Shown in pieces: positions 1 to 10,874 of a DNA stretch of 64,000 nt. Below the pieces are notes generated by a model that saw nothing but the letters and a program-made list of their open reading frames with translations, was not told the DNA's origin and made no database searches. How positions within the stretch are numbered: position 1 is the stretch's first letter; every line of letters starts with the position of its first letter. Where the stretch lies: positions 62,001 to 126,000 of the forward strand of contig JXTC01000221.1 in the NCBI GenBank assembly GCA_002914845.1. Reading direction: 5' to 3'. The stretch is from Trema orientale. Lineage: Eukaryota; Streptophyta; Magnoliopsida; Rosales; Cannabaceae. A program made the translations under genes and the position numbers.

Positions 1-159
1 AAAAAAAAGTAAAAGACATCGTAAATAGAGAGGACGAAGAAAAAGTCAAAATATGTCAAACTCAAATAATAGCTTCACATTTTTTTCCGCATTAATATTT
101 TGTCCACAAAAATTGACCAAAAAGCCCTCTCTAAAATAATCATACAATCACTAGTTCAT

Positions 160-1059
160 CTACGCCCTTCCACCCGCCACCTGTCTCCTCCATGGGTCCC
201 ACGGGCAGCAAGATTGACCCCTCACAGCCAGCGAGTCAGCAATCGGCTTAATTACCAAAATGCCCTCCCCCACGACGGCGCACGAGAACGTCGAAAGGAA
301 CACGGCGAGCGAGACGCCTCCGTACGCGGCTTCGTCCGGCGTCCACGCGGCGGACAGGCCGAGCATCACGATCTGAACCGGGAGCGAGATCAGAACCGCC
401 AAAGCCAGCCCGTAAATCCTGACCCTCAGGGCCTTGTTGATCACCACCGAGACCACCCTCCACGCCGAGACCAAGAACATGGCCGAGAACCCGAGCCCGA
501 AAGCCCCGAACGCCGTCGTACTCAGCAAAGGGTACGCGCAGAGCACCGTCGTTTCGCCCGGACCCGACTCGCGAGCGACGGAGCTCCGGAGGAAGTAGTC
601 GGGCAGGCGCAGCGTCGCTTGGAGCGTCTTCGAGGAGAAGAGGACGAGGGTCTGGAGACAGAGCAAGGGCAGACACGTGGCGAGGACGGAGGCCACGGCC
701 CAGCGGCCATCTGGGGTCTCTTTCTTGACCGAGACGTCGACGAGGAAGAGGAGGGTGACCAGGAAAGCGGGCTCGAAGAGGCCCAAAGAGAGTGCCACGT
801 GGATTCTACAGAGGGTGGCTTGTTGGGCTGGGCCGGCGGTGCGGCGGAGGAGGGGTAGGCGGAGGAGCTCGTTGAGGGCCCAGAGGGTGATGAAGAGGAC
901 GAGGAGGGATCGGACGGTCCAGAGCGAGTTGAATCGCTGGAGGTGGTGGGAGATGCGGGACTTGAAACAGAGGTGGAAGATGAAACAGAGGGAGAAAACA
1001 GAGAGGAGGAGAAGTGCGGTTACGAATGACAAAACGGCGACGTCTAAGGCGAAGCTCAT
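160..1059 (-). CDS. Seven-helix plant membrane protein of unknown function
   Basis: Intronless frame of 299 residues. I start it at the ATG at 1059 (MSFALDVAVLS); the open frame reaches further upstream only through a poly-A/T tract without an ATG. Hydrophobic stretches suggest seven membrane helices: residues about 4-31, 47-65, 76-105, 115-138, 175-200, 205-233 and 235-265. Conserved-looking loops include HLQRFNSLWTVRSLL after helix 1 and ALNELLRLPLLRR in helix 2. The C-terminal tail is short and basic. It resembles a plant-specific family annotated only as transmembrane protein; I know no biochemical role and assign none. The coding region is strikingly GC-rich beside its AT-rich flanks, which also opens long antisense frames that I regard as shadows. 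Seven helices could suggest a receptor-like fold, but no receptor motif is visible. Confidence 0.75.
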   Translation of the reverse strand: MSFALDVAVLSFVTALLLLSVFSLCFIFHLCFKSRISHHLQRFNSLWTVRSLLVLFITLWALNELLRLPLLRRTAGPAQQATLCRIHVALSLGLFEPAFLVTLLFLVDVSVKKETPDGRWAVASVLATCLPLLCLQTLVLFSSKTLQATLRLPDYFLRSSVARESGPGETTVLCAYPLLSTTAFGAFGLGFSAMFLVSAWRVVSVVINKALRVRIYGLALAVLISLPVQIVMLGLSAAWTPDEAAYGGVSLAVFLSTFSCAVVGEGILVIKPIADSLAVRGQSCCPWDPWRRQVAGGRA

Positions 1060-1752
1060 GGAAAAATTGGAATATAAGGAGAAAAACAAAAAAAAAAACA
1101 AAAAGAAAGAAAATAGTTTTTTTTTTTTCTTTTTTTTTTTTTTGGGAAAAAAATGTTATCTGAGCTCCCAGAATTCGTGGTTGCTTCTATAAGTTAAGAA
1201 GGTGGTGGAGATGATCAAATGGTTGGTAATGTAGAGAGGTGGTGGTGGGGCTAATGATGGAGGATCAGACGGTGGTGGTGGCGGCGGCGGCGGGGGCAGC
1301 GAGGAATGGAGATATTTGTTATGCATGGAATAATGGTATGAACAATGTATGGTTGTTAGTTGGGTTAGGGAGGAGAGAATGGTAGTAGTATTGTTGATGA
1401 TCAGAAATGAAAAGTTTTCCCCATATTCCCAACCGGCGGGAAAACCGGCTGGTGGGCTAAGTTGGTGTATAGATTGTCCCCTCCAAAAGGGTTGATTTTT
1501 AGTTTGTATTCTTGGTGAGAAATAGGGTTGGAAATTAATGGGAGGAAATGGAGGAGAATGAGAGTTGGAGGGGTGAAATGGGATCAGGTCCTTGGCTTTC
1601 GGGATTGTATACATTTATATATTGTATGGTCAAAGGTCAATCTTCGACATGAACAAGAAAATATATATATATATATATATATATATGTTATGTGGGCATG
1701 TATAAAATAATTGGTTTTGTTTAAGACATGGCTCTGTCGTTAAGGAAAAGGC
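1060..1752. other. Upstream region of the membrane-protein gene
   Basis: Non-coding. It holds poly-A/T runs (1088-1145), a GGT/GGC-rich purine stretch (1220-1300) and an (AT)n microsatellite (about 1661-1686). A TATA-like motif on the minus strand at 1612-1621 could serve the membrane-protein gene, which would imply a 5' UTR of roughly 500 bases; this is a weak inference. Confidence 0.4.
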
Positions 1753-1969
1753 ACATTATTAAGAGCAATGCTATAGGGCATTAGTAGTGCTCAGCACCAC
1801 AATGACATGTCTTTCTGTCATTGGACGATTTAATTAATAAATTGGGTCTCACATGGGCACTACTTGAATTATAATTATGATTAATCAGTAACAGACTGAC
1901 ACGTTATTATGACACGTTATTATGGTACTATACACCACTGGTGTCTCATAACATTATTCACATTATTAA
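1753..1969. mobile_element. MULE-type MITE, copy 1, with target duplication
   Basis: A short palindromic element (about 1763-1959). Its left end, GAGCAATGCTATAGGGCA, mirrors the right end (reverse complement GAATAATGTTATGAGACACC). It is flanked by a perfect direct repeat ACATTATTAA (1753-1762 and 1960-1969). A 9-10 bp target duplication fits Mutator-like elements. It has no coding capacity. It belongs to the same family as 59611-59794 and the remnant at 54677-54764; the shared core reads AATTAATAAATTGGGTCTCAC. Confidence 0.8.
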
Positions 1970-2582
1970 TGTTACTGTTTTCTTTTCTATAAAAGGGGAC
2001 CAATGGTATCTAATATCACGTATATGTGTCCTAGACTCATGTGGAAACGGTCTATTACTATTAATCTTTAATCAGTACTCTTGTGTTGATTTTTTTTGTT
2101 TTTGTTTTTGTTCCTAGCAATTGACACCTGTTATAGCTGAGCTGATATATAATAAAACTTTATGATCAATTGGCTTGTTGATTTTTCAAGCGAAAAAAAA
2201 AAATTGGCTTGTTGATTTAACTTCATCATGAGTTTACATGACAAGACATGACCTTGTTAGACGAAGCACTTGCACGTACGCAACTTTGACCCATGCATGG
2301 AAAAGTACTAGCGTATTAGTTGGAACTCTAAAGACGAGAACAAGAAAGCCGGCCGGATACCACCTAATAGCCTAATAGGCAATAGGTATATATGGCTGCA
2401 ATTTGCCATATAGTGCCAACTAATCTGCTACTAGTTTTGAATCCATACGTGATGAGATATATGGTTTACAGCTATCTAATACAACGACAATATTGGATTA
2501 GTTTTCGATACAAATTTATAAGCACGCAGGGTGTAATATTATTTAAAAACCAGGCTAGGCCGAATAGAGAGAATATACGCTG

Positions 2583-2616
<34 letters not shown>

Positions 2617-2807
2617 TGTATTGTTCTGGATATGGAAGAAGTACCAGTTGGTGGTTGTTTATTATTTAATATAGGTATGATCTGCTATTCTAGTTTTATT
2701 ATGGCTACTTGGAACCTAAGTATTTATCCTAATGAAAGAAATATATATAATATATATATATAATTGATTAAAGAAAAGAAGGTTCCTTAATTATTGTGTT
2801 AATATTC
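1970..2807. other. AT-rich intergenic DNA
   Basis: No gene seen. It holds a (TA)n microsatellite near 2583-2607 followed by a short CA run. A motif TATAAAAGG at about 1988 has no coding region downstream. Confidence 0.6.
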
Positions 2808-3679
2808 AGTGGCGGAGCCACGTTTATGCCCCCTCGATTTTTGATTTTTTTTTTACAATATATTATATATGTATATTTATATTTTTGCATATGCATTTAC
2901 CATGCATTTTTTCATTTAATTTAAACTTTTTACATTTAATCCACTCAAAATTAGATTAATTATTTCTCTAATTCTTAAATATCATCAATCTATTTAATTT
3001 TAAATTTCTTATAGTTTATCTTCATCTCGTTTATCTTTATATTTTTTCCCCCTAACTTTTATCAATAGCTTATTTTTTCCTTAAAATTTATTTCGTTTAA
3101 ACAATCTTATTAGGCAATATATAAAATTAGAAAAAATAATTTTATATTAGATATATGTGATATTTGTGTGTATATTTATACACATATTTTTTGGAAGATT
3201 GGTCTAAATTAATGTTTTACATTTGTATTTTTTTAAAAGGTTTTTTAATTCACTCATATATTTTCATTTCAAAAAAAAAAAAATTTGCTCACATATTTAG
3301 TTATGACATTTTATTTGTAATACAAATGTATTATGTAAAGGGATACATGTTTATAAATTTTATATCATTATTGTTTTCTTCTCTTAATTTGTAAATTTTA
3401 TAAAATAAGTGATTTTTTTAGTAATAAAAATTATACTCATTATTCTATAAATAAGAAAACAATGATATTATAACATCAAATAGAGTAAGAATTATTTTTA
3501 CGTATCTTATTACAACTACAAAGTTAGGAAAACTAATTTTAGATTATAATATAAATGTTTGAGATTAAACTTACAAAAATATATAAGCAAATTAAACTTT
3601 ACTGAATTTTTTTTTAAGCTAGCTTAAAATTTTGATCTCTATATTAGCCCTCTTGAAATATTTCTCTGGCTCCGCCACT
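2808..3679. mobile_element. Non-autonomous DNA element with GGCGGAGCCA termini
   Basis: A perfect 13-bp inverted repeat, AGTGGCGGAGCCA at 2808-2820 and its complement at 3667-3679, bounds 872 bp of very AT-rich DNA without a long frame. Inside both ends lies a short C- or G-rich block (GCCCCCTC on the left, GCCCTC on the right). Ends of the form GTGGCGGAGCCAG are common in plant genomes. I could not find a target duplication, so the superfamily is left open. A related end occurs at about 26647-26657. Confidence 0.55.
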
Positions 3680-6265
3680 CTATCCAGTACTAATTTTCTA
3701 TTTTAATCAAAAACACCTTGAGAAGAGGCAATAGTATTGGGGAAAAAAAGGAAAGGAAAACATATTTACAAAATTGCCCAAAATATATTAGATACAAAGA
3801 TTTCTAACATATATTAGATACAAAGATTTCTTTTGGGGGTGGTAACTATCGGGGTGGCTCAAGTTGTTAATTAACTCTATTAGTTTATATTAATGACCAT
3901 ACGGACCGAGTCGTCGTCTACTCGTCTTCATTCGACACTCGTACGTGGAAAGGAATTAGTAGTTGACATGTTCTATATCTACCAGAATATCGTGGATCCT
4001 AAAATAAAGTTGTATATTGCAATATTGATCAAACCCTGTCCCTATATATCAAACCCCAAATTCTTACCCAAAAAAAAAACCCAAATATTCATATGTATGC
4101 AATCCTTAATATATATGTTTATGGCCATTTGAAAAAAAAAATAAAAAATAGCTGGATGGCCCTAGCTAGCTAGGCTAGCCCCTTGCAAGCTACTTAAAAG
4201 CTTTGTCTTTCTTTCTAGCTTTCTGCTGAAATTAACTATTTATCTTGAATATGTTTACTCAAAGCGAAACAGACGAATTAATTGATCGTACTAGTCGTTC
4301 CACGCAAAAGCGAGTATTAAAGTATTATAGCAAAATCTCCCATGCTTTCTCGTTTAATAATATATATGTATATATATATAACAATTTTCAAGTAATACTA
4401 TTATTATTACTATTAACACCAATAATATGACCAACTCCTTAATGTAATATTATTATTCGTCATAGATTAACATTCACCTAATTTAAACAAGCTTTTGGAT
4501 GTCCAATTCTATTACTCTTACGTAATTAATATGTCATGTAATAGAAACATCAATGTGTGGTCGATTGGTGGTGACCCAAAGCCATCCAATGTGTTGCCTA
4601 TTAGCTTTAACAGATAAAATCAGCAACTCAGCTTTTTTTGTCGCTGAACGAGTATACATATATACATATACATATATAAATAGATATAATATGTGGCATC
4701 GTGTTTATAGAACATTAATGATTTCACGCCTGGCGGAAAGATCAATGGGGGAAACAATAATAAAGTAGTAGTGAGTGACGGTATATGATATTTCATACAA
4801 TATTACCGGCAATATAAACAAAACTGATCCTATATTTCCAGCACTTACCACTTTTTTGTTCCCAACTCATAAATATAAAAGTTCTTTACCCTTTTGTTTA
4901 CTTTGTCTTCACACATTGCACATGCAACCCACTACTCACTATATATTAATTTTTATATATATAGATAGATATATATATACGTCTAGGCTGCTTATTAATC
5001 TTCTGTGGTCCACCACCGTGCTAATTACACTGATATATTTGTAAGAGGCATATATGTATCTATATATACACACACACATATTCATGTGCATGAACCAATA
5101 ACTTAAGAAAATTAATCTAGAATAAATATGGCCGACATTTATATAAGCTTAATTATGAAATTATGATCTCCATGCCAGCCGCTTGAAACTTAACTATATG
5201 TATATACTCATGTATACTATGCATAATTAATCTTTTATTTATCTTAGTAAGAATATTGAAAGCATAAAAAAAACCTTTAAACAATATATGTCGATCGAGG
5301 CAGTAATTTGAGACTTCTGTATATTTTACCCTCATAATTTACATTCTCAAAGGTATATTCATATAAATATTAATGCTTAAATTAATTAATACGATAGCTA
5401 GCATAACGGTCCACTATGTTATATACAACTTTAACTCACCGGGAACAATATATATAACATAAAAATTTCTACATAAATCAACATAGTTAATAATTGGAAC
5501 TACATCTCATAAATATGGTATGGCCATAGGTGGCTATGTATTGCTTCGTCGACGTAGTCTAATGTGCTGTTTGTTACGAAGGCGAACACATATGCAAGAG
5601 GAAAGGCAATAGAAATGTTTCACACAAGAAAATGTACTCCTCAAAGCACATAATTTAAGACCTTAGTTACAACCATTGTGATCAGAATAAGAAGAACACG
5701 TTTGACGTCTTAAATCTAGTTGAAAACATTAATATTGTTATTTAAAGGTATAAATTACGAACATGTAATGTATAGATACAGTTTAATTATTGTTAGTGTC
5801 CGACATATATATATATACATATTGTACAACGCCATATACAAATTTGTGTATATATGCATATGTACATGTATATACACATATTTGCTATCCTTCTAAACTA
5901 TATATCCAGCTGGGTGATCCCCGGCCTGAAGCAGAAGACAATAATATTATATTATCGTTATTCGAACTAAAGAAATATATGTGATCTGGTTAATTAAAAT
6001 CATATACTCTAGCAAAACATTATATACGCATGCTTCTTAATTATAAGTACTTGCCAAATAATCTATAAATATAAGAACTGGTATTATCATATCTATATGC
6101 CACTAATGTAGGATTAACTATTCCTTTGCTGGCTCTATATATTGCACACCTTTATTAGTTACTTAATTTAGGCGCTATTAATTAAATCAAATTAAGTAAT
6201 TAAGTTTGTGTCGGTTTTAGACGATTACTCACGTTAATTAAGTGAAACTAATAAGGCACATGCAT
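3680..6265. other. AT-rich intergenic DNA
   Basis: No gene, RNA or mobile element recognised. Short TA- and CA-rich microsatellites occur (about 4660-4680, 4960-4980, 5060-5080, 5805-5880). The short open frames are rich in Ile, Tyr and Thr from TA repeats and do not look coding. Confidence 0.6.
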
Positions 6266-6381
6266 ATACTTTATTTACATGCAGTTTATATATAAGAGAT
6301 ACCTATGATCATCGGACCTATAAATACTTTATTTACATGCAGTTTATATATAAGAGATACCTATGATCATCGGACCTATAA
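6266..6381. repeat. Perfect 58-bp tandem duplication
   Basis: Two identical copies of a 58-bp unit, 6266-6323 and 6324-6381, containing TACTTTATTTACATGCAG and ATGATCATCGGACC. The absence of any difference points to a recent duplication or possibly an assembly artefact. Confidence 0.95.
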
Positions 6382-7380
6382 ATCTGTGGGCAAAAAAAAA
6401 AAAAAAAAGTGAAGCCTTATATATCCAGCTAGCTCTATAGCTACCACAAATCTCATCTAGACTATCCTATAAGTAAAAGTGAAGAAAACTAAAAGATGAA
6501 CAGCGTTAAGAAGAAAAAGATGGAAATGAAAAGAAAGATTTCCGAAAGATGACAGAAAGATACCTCTTTTTGTAAAGAAAAAAAAAAAGAATGACTAAAA
6601 TAGAATCAATTCTTACAAAGAATATCTATCCGCACTCTCAAACTTCAAATGTTTCTTTTTCCACAGACCTTCATCTGTATATGTCTTCCACTACAAGTAT
6701 ATCAACAAACATATAAATTTATATTTACATATATATAAAATATAATCAAGCTCAATAGATATTCAAAAAGACATTTAGTAAAGCTGATCAGAGAACGCAT
6801 ATTTATACAGCTCTGCAACTCCAGCACATGGTCTCCCACTAAAAGCAAATAGTACTATTGGAAAGAAGAAGAAGAAGAAGAAGAAGAAGGAAAAAAAAAA
6901 AAAAAACTCTTAATGACAGCCTAGTTAATTTTACATTAATAAACCCTAGAGATCAAGAGGAATTAAAAGTTAAAAATAACCCTAGCTAGAAGTTGTATAG
7001 TGACAAATCGATTACCGTTTTGACTGAGAAAAGGGCTATAGAAACCTTGAAGCAGCCATCATGATTAGAAAAATATCTCCAATGATAAACTCAGAAAGGG
7101 CTGGCAAGACACACACGCGCACAGCCATCATAACAAGAGTTGACAAAACATAGAAATCACAAGTACTAATGCAAAAAGCGAATGCATAATATTCAAGCTA
7201 GGTTATTTAATTTCCTTATATAATGATTAATCAGTCAAATCTTCTAATTATAATGACACCAATATTCTTGAAACTGATCAGTACTATATATATATATATC
7301 CAATTACTGTGGCCAAAAATTTCATATATATTAGCCTTCAAGAGAAAAAACTTGAATGTTGAAGCATATAATATATAAAA
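6382..7380. other. AT-rich region downstream of MIR166
   Basis: No protein gene seen. It holds an A-tract (6393-6408), an (AAG)n run (about 6865-6890) and TA-rich patches. If the MIR166 transcript is spliced (see the donor at 7381-7389), part of this stretch would be its intron and 3' exon on the minus strand. Confidence 0.4.
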
Positions 7381-7389
7381 CTCACCTGA
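7381..7389 (-). other. Consensus 5' splice site downstream of the MIR166 stem
   Basis: On the minus strand the sequence reads CAG then GTGAGT, a perfect plant donor, about 77 bases 3' of the mature miRNA. Plant primary miRNA transcripts are often spliced, and a donor just downstream of the hairpin is known to favour miRNA output in some Arabidopsis loci. That it is used here is inference. Confidence 0.5.
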
Positions 7390-7458
7390 AGGGGAATGGA
7401 TCGCGATAGACTTCTTCTTCTATATACACACGTCTTTATAACTTAATCGAAGCAGTAA

Positions 7459-7633
7459 TTGAGGGGAATGAAGCCTGGTCCGAGGACACTAATTAACCCA
7501 TATATATAATATATATATGAAAAAGTTCAATGGTAGATATTGTATTGACTCGATCATATATATATATATAGGTGAGAAACGAAGCCAAGTAGTTATGAAT
7601 TGGTGGCTTCGTGCCAGACATCATTCCCCTCAA
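7459..7633 (-). ncRNA. MIR166: MIR166 precursor hairpin
   Basis: The plus-strand segment 7463-7483 is the exact reverse complement of canonical 21-nt miR166 (begins UCGGACCAGG, ends CAUUCCCC). On the minus strand the 5' arm (7627-7607) reads GGAATGATGTCTGGCACGAA and pairs with it, with the usual few mismatches, so the mature strand sits in the 3' arm as in known MIR166 genes. The loop is AT-rich, and the stem extends a few bases through TTGA/TCAA. miR166 directs ARGONAUTE cleavage of class III HD-Zip mRNAs and so controls leaf polarity, meristem and vascular patterning. The passenger strand differs at three positions from the commonest form (GGAATGTTGTCTGGCTCGAG). A minus-strand TATA box lies about 150 bases upstream at 7778-7785, and a good splice donor lies downstream. 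Confidence 0.93.
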
Positions 7634-7777
7634 AATAAGCTTCCCCACGCCATTGAAGTATTAATCTCTTTGGAACTAGCTAGCTAGCTTGCTCTGATCT
7701 TGTCTGATCGACCTTAATAATGATGTTGATGATGATCTTCTTCGTTTTCTGATAATGTTTTTGTCTCCAAAAAGAAG

Positions 7778-7785
7778 CTTTATAT
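7778..7785 (-). promoter_or_regulatory. Probable TATA box of MIR166
   Basis: Reads ATATAAAG on the minus strand within TTCAATATAAAGC, about 145 bases upstream of the hairpin, the right orientation and distance for a Pol II pri-miRNA promoter. Confidence 0.5.
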
Positions 7786-8598
7786 TGAATTTTTTTTTTC
7801 CTTGCTTTCTTAAATTGGTCACCATAATCAAACATCATCATTTGGATTTAGTATTTTACGATCGAGAAAGGGGGGGGAAAAAAAAAAAAAAAAAAGGCTA
7901 CCAAGAGAGAGAGAGAGAGAGAAAGTAAAGATCCTTCCGGTTGTTGTGGTTATTTTTTTGGAACCCAGCTGTGAGTGTAGGGTTTTGGTCAGACTCTTTC
8001 TCTATGGTCTCTCATAATTTATATGCACATTATTTAACCTAGACAACTTGTACCGTCTGATTCGGATCTTTATGACTATGATCTTCTTTCTTTCTTTGTT
8101 TTGGCTTTTTCTTTCAAAAAAAAAATTTGAAAAAAAGAAGGAAAGAGTACGTAAAGTATTGTGGTTGAAACTGCTGTCTTTTATCTATTGGGTATGTGAG
8201 ATTGTGATTAGTCATGGCAAATCTTACAGTTACAGGTTAATATTTGTATTCTAAACTAGGACGTTTATGAGAGTTATAACTCGCACTTTTATGTGAACTT
8301 TGCTTTCATTTACCAGTTTTACTGTTACAAACTCAAGGCACGTTGTGTTAGCAGTAACTGTGCATTGGTAACTTAATAAAAGCCAATCAAATATGTCCAT
8401 CTTACCATAATTATACTTTTACCACAAAAACAGACTTTTCCATTATAATTTATTGCACAAAAAAGCAGTAAAAACTTTCAACCTGAAAATCACACGGATA
8501 CTTATGACCTAGGAAGTCAAACCTTGTGACTAGCATGAGATTATTCATAGTCGTAATGATCAGAGCTGACTAGTTAAGTTTTCACCGCGCTTGGAGTT
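7786..8598. other. Intergenic, probable MIR166 upstream region
   Basis: No gene seen. It holds a G-run followed by an A-run (7869-7895) and a (GA)n tract (about 7904-7923), both of which could lie in MIR166 regulatory DNA. Otherwise unremarkable. Confidence 0.45.
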
Positions 8599-9123
8599 GA
8601 TTCCTCCGTGAAGTTTTTATTTTATTTTATTTTATTTTTTTATAACTAAAAGAGAGAAAGGGGCGACCAACGTGGCTACCCTCCCTGGACGTGATCATAT
8701 AGCTCCAACTTCGTTCAAAAATATTCTCTAAGACCCTACGGGCGGAGCTCTAACCCCGTTCAAAAATATTTCCCAAGATCCTCTGGGCGTAACTGTAGGA
8801 GCTCCAATCCCGTTCAAAAATGTTCCCCAAGACCCTACGGGCATAGCTCCAACCCTGTTCAAGAGTGTTCTCCAAGACTTTACAGTGACGGAGCTCCAAT
8901 CCCGTTCAAAAATATTCCCTAAGGCTTTAATATTCCCCAAGGCTTTACAACTAGCGAGAACGGTACTCTGGGGCGGAGAACAGGTACTGTGATAGTAGAT
9001 AGGTACCCTTACATTTAAGACTCCTGAAGAAATTACTCAATTTCAAACTCACGACTTCCAGCTTCCAGGATAATAACGTTGCCACTAGGCCACTTGTTTG
9101 GTGGTTCCTCTGTGAAGGTTTTA
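8599..9123 (-). mobile_element. tRNA-headed retroposon (SINE-like) with 21-bp target duplication
   Basis: Direct repeats at 8599-8619 and 9103-9123 agree at 18 of 21 positions and bracket the insert. Read on the minus strand, the insert begins with a tRNA-like head: box A-like TGGCCTAGTGGCAACG close to the start and box B-like GTGAGTTTGAAAT about 40 bases on. It ends in an A-rich tail made of AAAAT units (plus-strand T-rich 8620-8640). That order, head, body, A-tail and long target duplication, is that of a SINE. At about 480 bp it is long for the class because the body contains a minisatellite (8701-8949). Confidence 0.7.
8701..8949. repeat. Five-unit minisatellite inside the retroposon
   Basis: Units of 45-54 bp begin at 8701, 8746, 8800, 8845 and 8892, each with AGCTCCAA, CCGTTCAAAAAT, TTCCCCAAGA and, in most, CCCTACGGGC. 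The minus-strand open frame over the array (repeating GNIFERDWS / GTFLNGIGAP) is a by-product of the repeat and is unlikely to be a protein. Confidence 0.85.
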
Positions 9124-9688
9124 GATATTCATGAGTGTGGAGTCATGATCCAACTTTATTCCTAGCTACGTAACATTACTTTTTCAACGAAGGGTGAAAC
9201 CATGGCCCAAAACCAAATCTAACAGGGCCGACTATATGGGCCAGAATGGGGCGGTGATTGAATAGAGCCCATGTTTTGAGTAGCGACTTTGAAAGATGGT
9301 ATTAGATTTATAGCTCTTTTTGGCAGCTTTTTCTAAGGAAAACTTCTATAAATTAAACTAATACCGTTTATCAGAATTGATAGCTATTCATGAAAGAAAC
9401 CAGAAAAAAATTACTGAACACTATTTTTGTTTGAAGATAAATAATATACCACTTATTTTACCTAACAAATGGGGAAAAAAGGCCATTTGTTACCACTTTT
9501 TTTTGGCTCTCATTTCTACCACGTTATCTCTTGGAAAAATATGATGTGTTTGTCATTTGTTTTCACTATTTGACCCTTATTTTCTTCATCTATATTTGTT
9601 CTAAATACAACAGATTTACAAGAGATAGAGTTTTTCTATGATTTTTTCCACTTTCTGTGCTGGAGAAGAAGTAAGACCTAAGAATCTA
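9124..9688. other. Intergenic DNA
   Basis: No feature recognised. Confidence 0.6.
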
Positions 9689-9825
9689 GGTCATGTTTAC
9701 TAATACGTAATCAAATAAATTGTAAAAAGAATGAGTAAAAAAAAGTAAAAAGAAATAAAAAGAAAGGTTAGAATTCTATTCCTCTTCGTTCTCTTCGCTC
9801 TCTGTTACGTATTAGTAAACAAGCC
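9689..9825. mobile_element. MITE with near-perfect 20-bp inverted ends
   Basis: The left end (9689-9710) contains TGTTTACTAATACGTAA and the right end (9805-9825) is its complement followed by CAAGCC. The 137-bp element has no coding capacity. The core of the end (GGCATGTTTACTAA-like) resembles the ends of the element at 25905-26331. I found no convincing target duplication. Confidence 0.7.
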
Positions 9826-10874
9826 ATTACTTAATTTAACGGCCAACATTGATATCTATAAGAGAACGAAAAATTAGGTGTGATTTGTCCTAGATGCAAG
9901 TGGTGTTTGCCTAAATCACCCTCAGACATCAAACATTGAATTTTCTTCGAGTCATCTGGTCACTCTAATGGCCATGGATGATTTCTAGCAACCTTACGAT
10001 GTCATTTTGGTTAATATCTTCCTAATACTTGAAAAAGGCCGATTCTTTTCAATTGTGTAACTTTCACTTACAAGTTACACCTAGGTATCCCTAACTAATT
10101 ATAAAAATTAAAAAGAAAAACCATCAAACTCGAAGTCTAGAACCAATTGATTTTGTCTTTTAATATGATATGTTCATATACATAATTGGTTGACGTCGCC
10201 TTGCATTAGATTAAACTTGAAGACCGATTTTTTTTTATTAATGAACCTAACTCCAGTACAGGGATTTAATTAACTTTCCTTTTTGCCGGGTCAATGCAAA
10301 TTCAAGAAACTACATAACGTTAGTTTCATACAAAGACCGAAGGACGTGTCAATCATTAATATTCAGTTTGTTTACTATATATACACGACAAATATATAAA
10401 AAATAAAATTTCCAAAGCCTTTGAGACACATTGTTCCATATCAAAATCTTCAACATAAAAATTAAATCATCCATATATAAACATTGAACATATTCTTCCT
10501 CCTAATGATTAAAGAACCACCATGTCATTCTTTTTTAGTTATTTATTTATTTTATTGGAGATTTTTGAGCTCAAAGATTTTTGCTTGCTATTATAGCTGT
10601 CGTCGGCAGAACACTTGGCTCGAATAGGATGCCGACGCGACTCCACTCAAAATGCCACAACACCATTTCCAATTATAGATATGAAATGTTTTGGCACTAA
10701 ACAATATAAATCTTGTAGGGTCGTTCATATCTTTACCCAAATGCTAATCATGGCCGTTTAAGACAAATCTTCGAGTCATTTTCACTTCATGGAAAACGGG
10801 CTACGTTTCTCTACACTCCACCCTCTCTAGGATTGTTTTCATCATTCATGATTGGTAATCTTTTTATTCATTAA
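9826..10874. other. Intergenic DNA
   Basis: No gene or repeat recognised. Confidence 0.55.

Noticed and set aside
100..858. Long plus-strand frame (252 codons) antisense to the membrane-protein gene
   Set aside because: GC-rich shadow frame, very rich in Arg, Glu and Gly, with no domain; the minus-strand frame has coherent membrane helices.
1985..1997. TATAAAAGG motif considered as a promoter
   Set aside because: No gene follows on the plus strand.
7049..7070. Plus-strand TGAAGCAGCCATCATGAT resembles miR167
   Set aside because: Several mismatches to miR167 and no complementary arm nearby to make a hairpin.
8728..8940. Repeating 70-codon minus-strand frame
   Set aside because: Produced by the minisatellite; unit lengths vary and no protein family matches.
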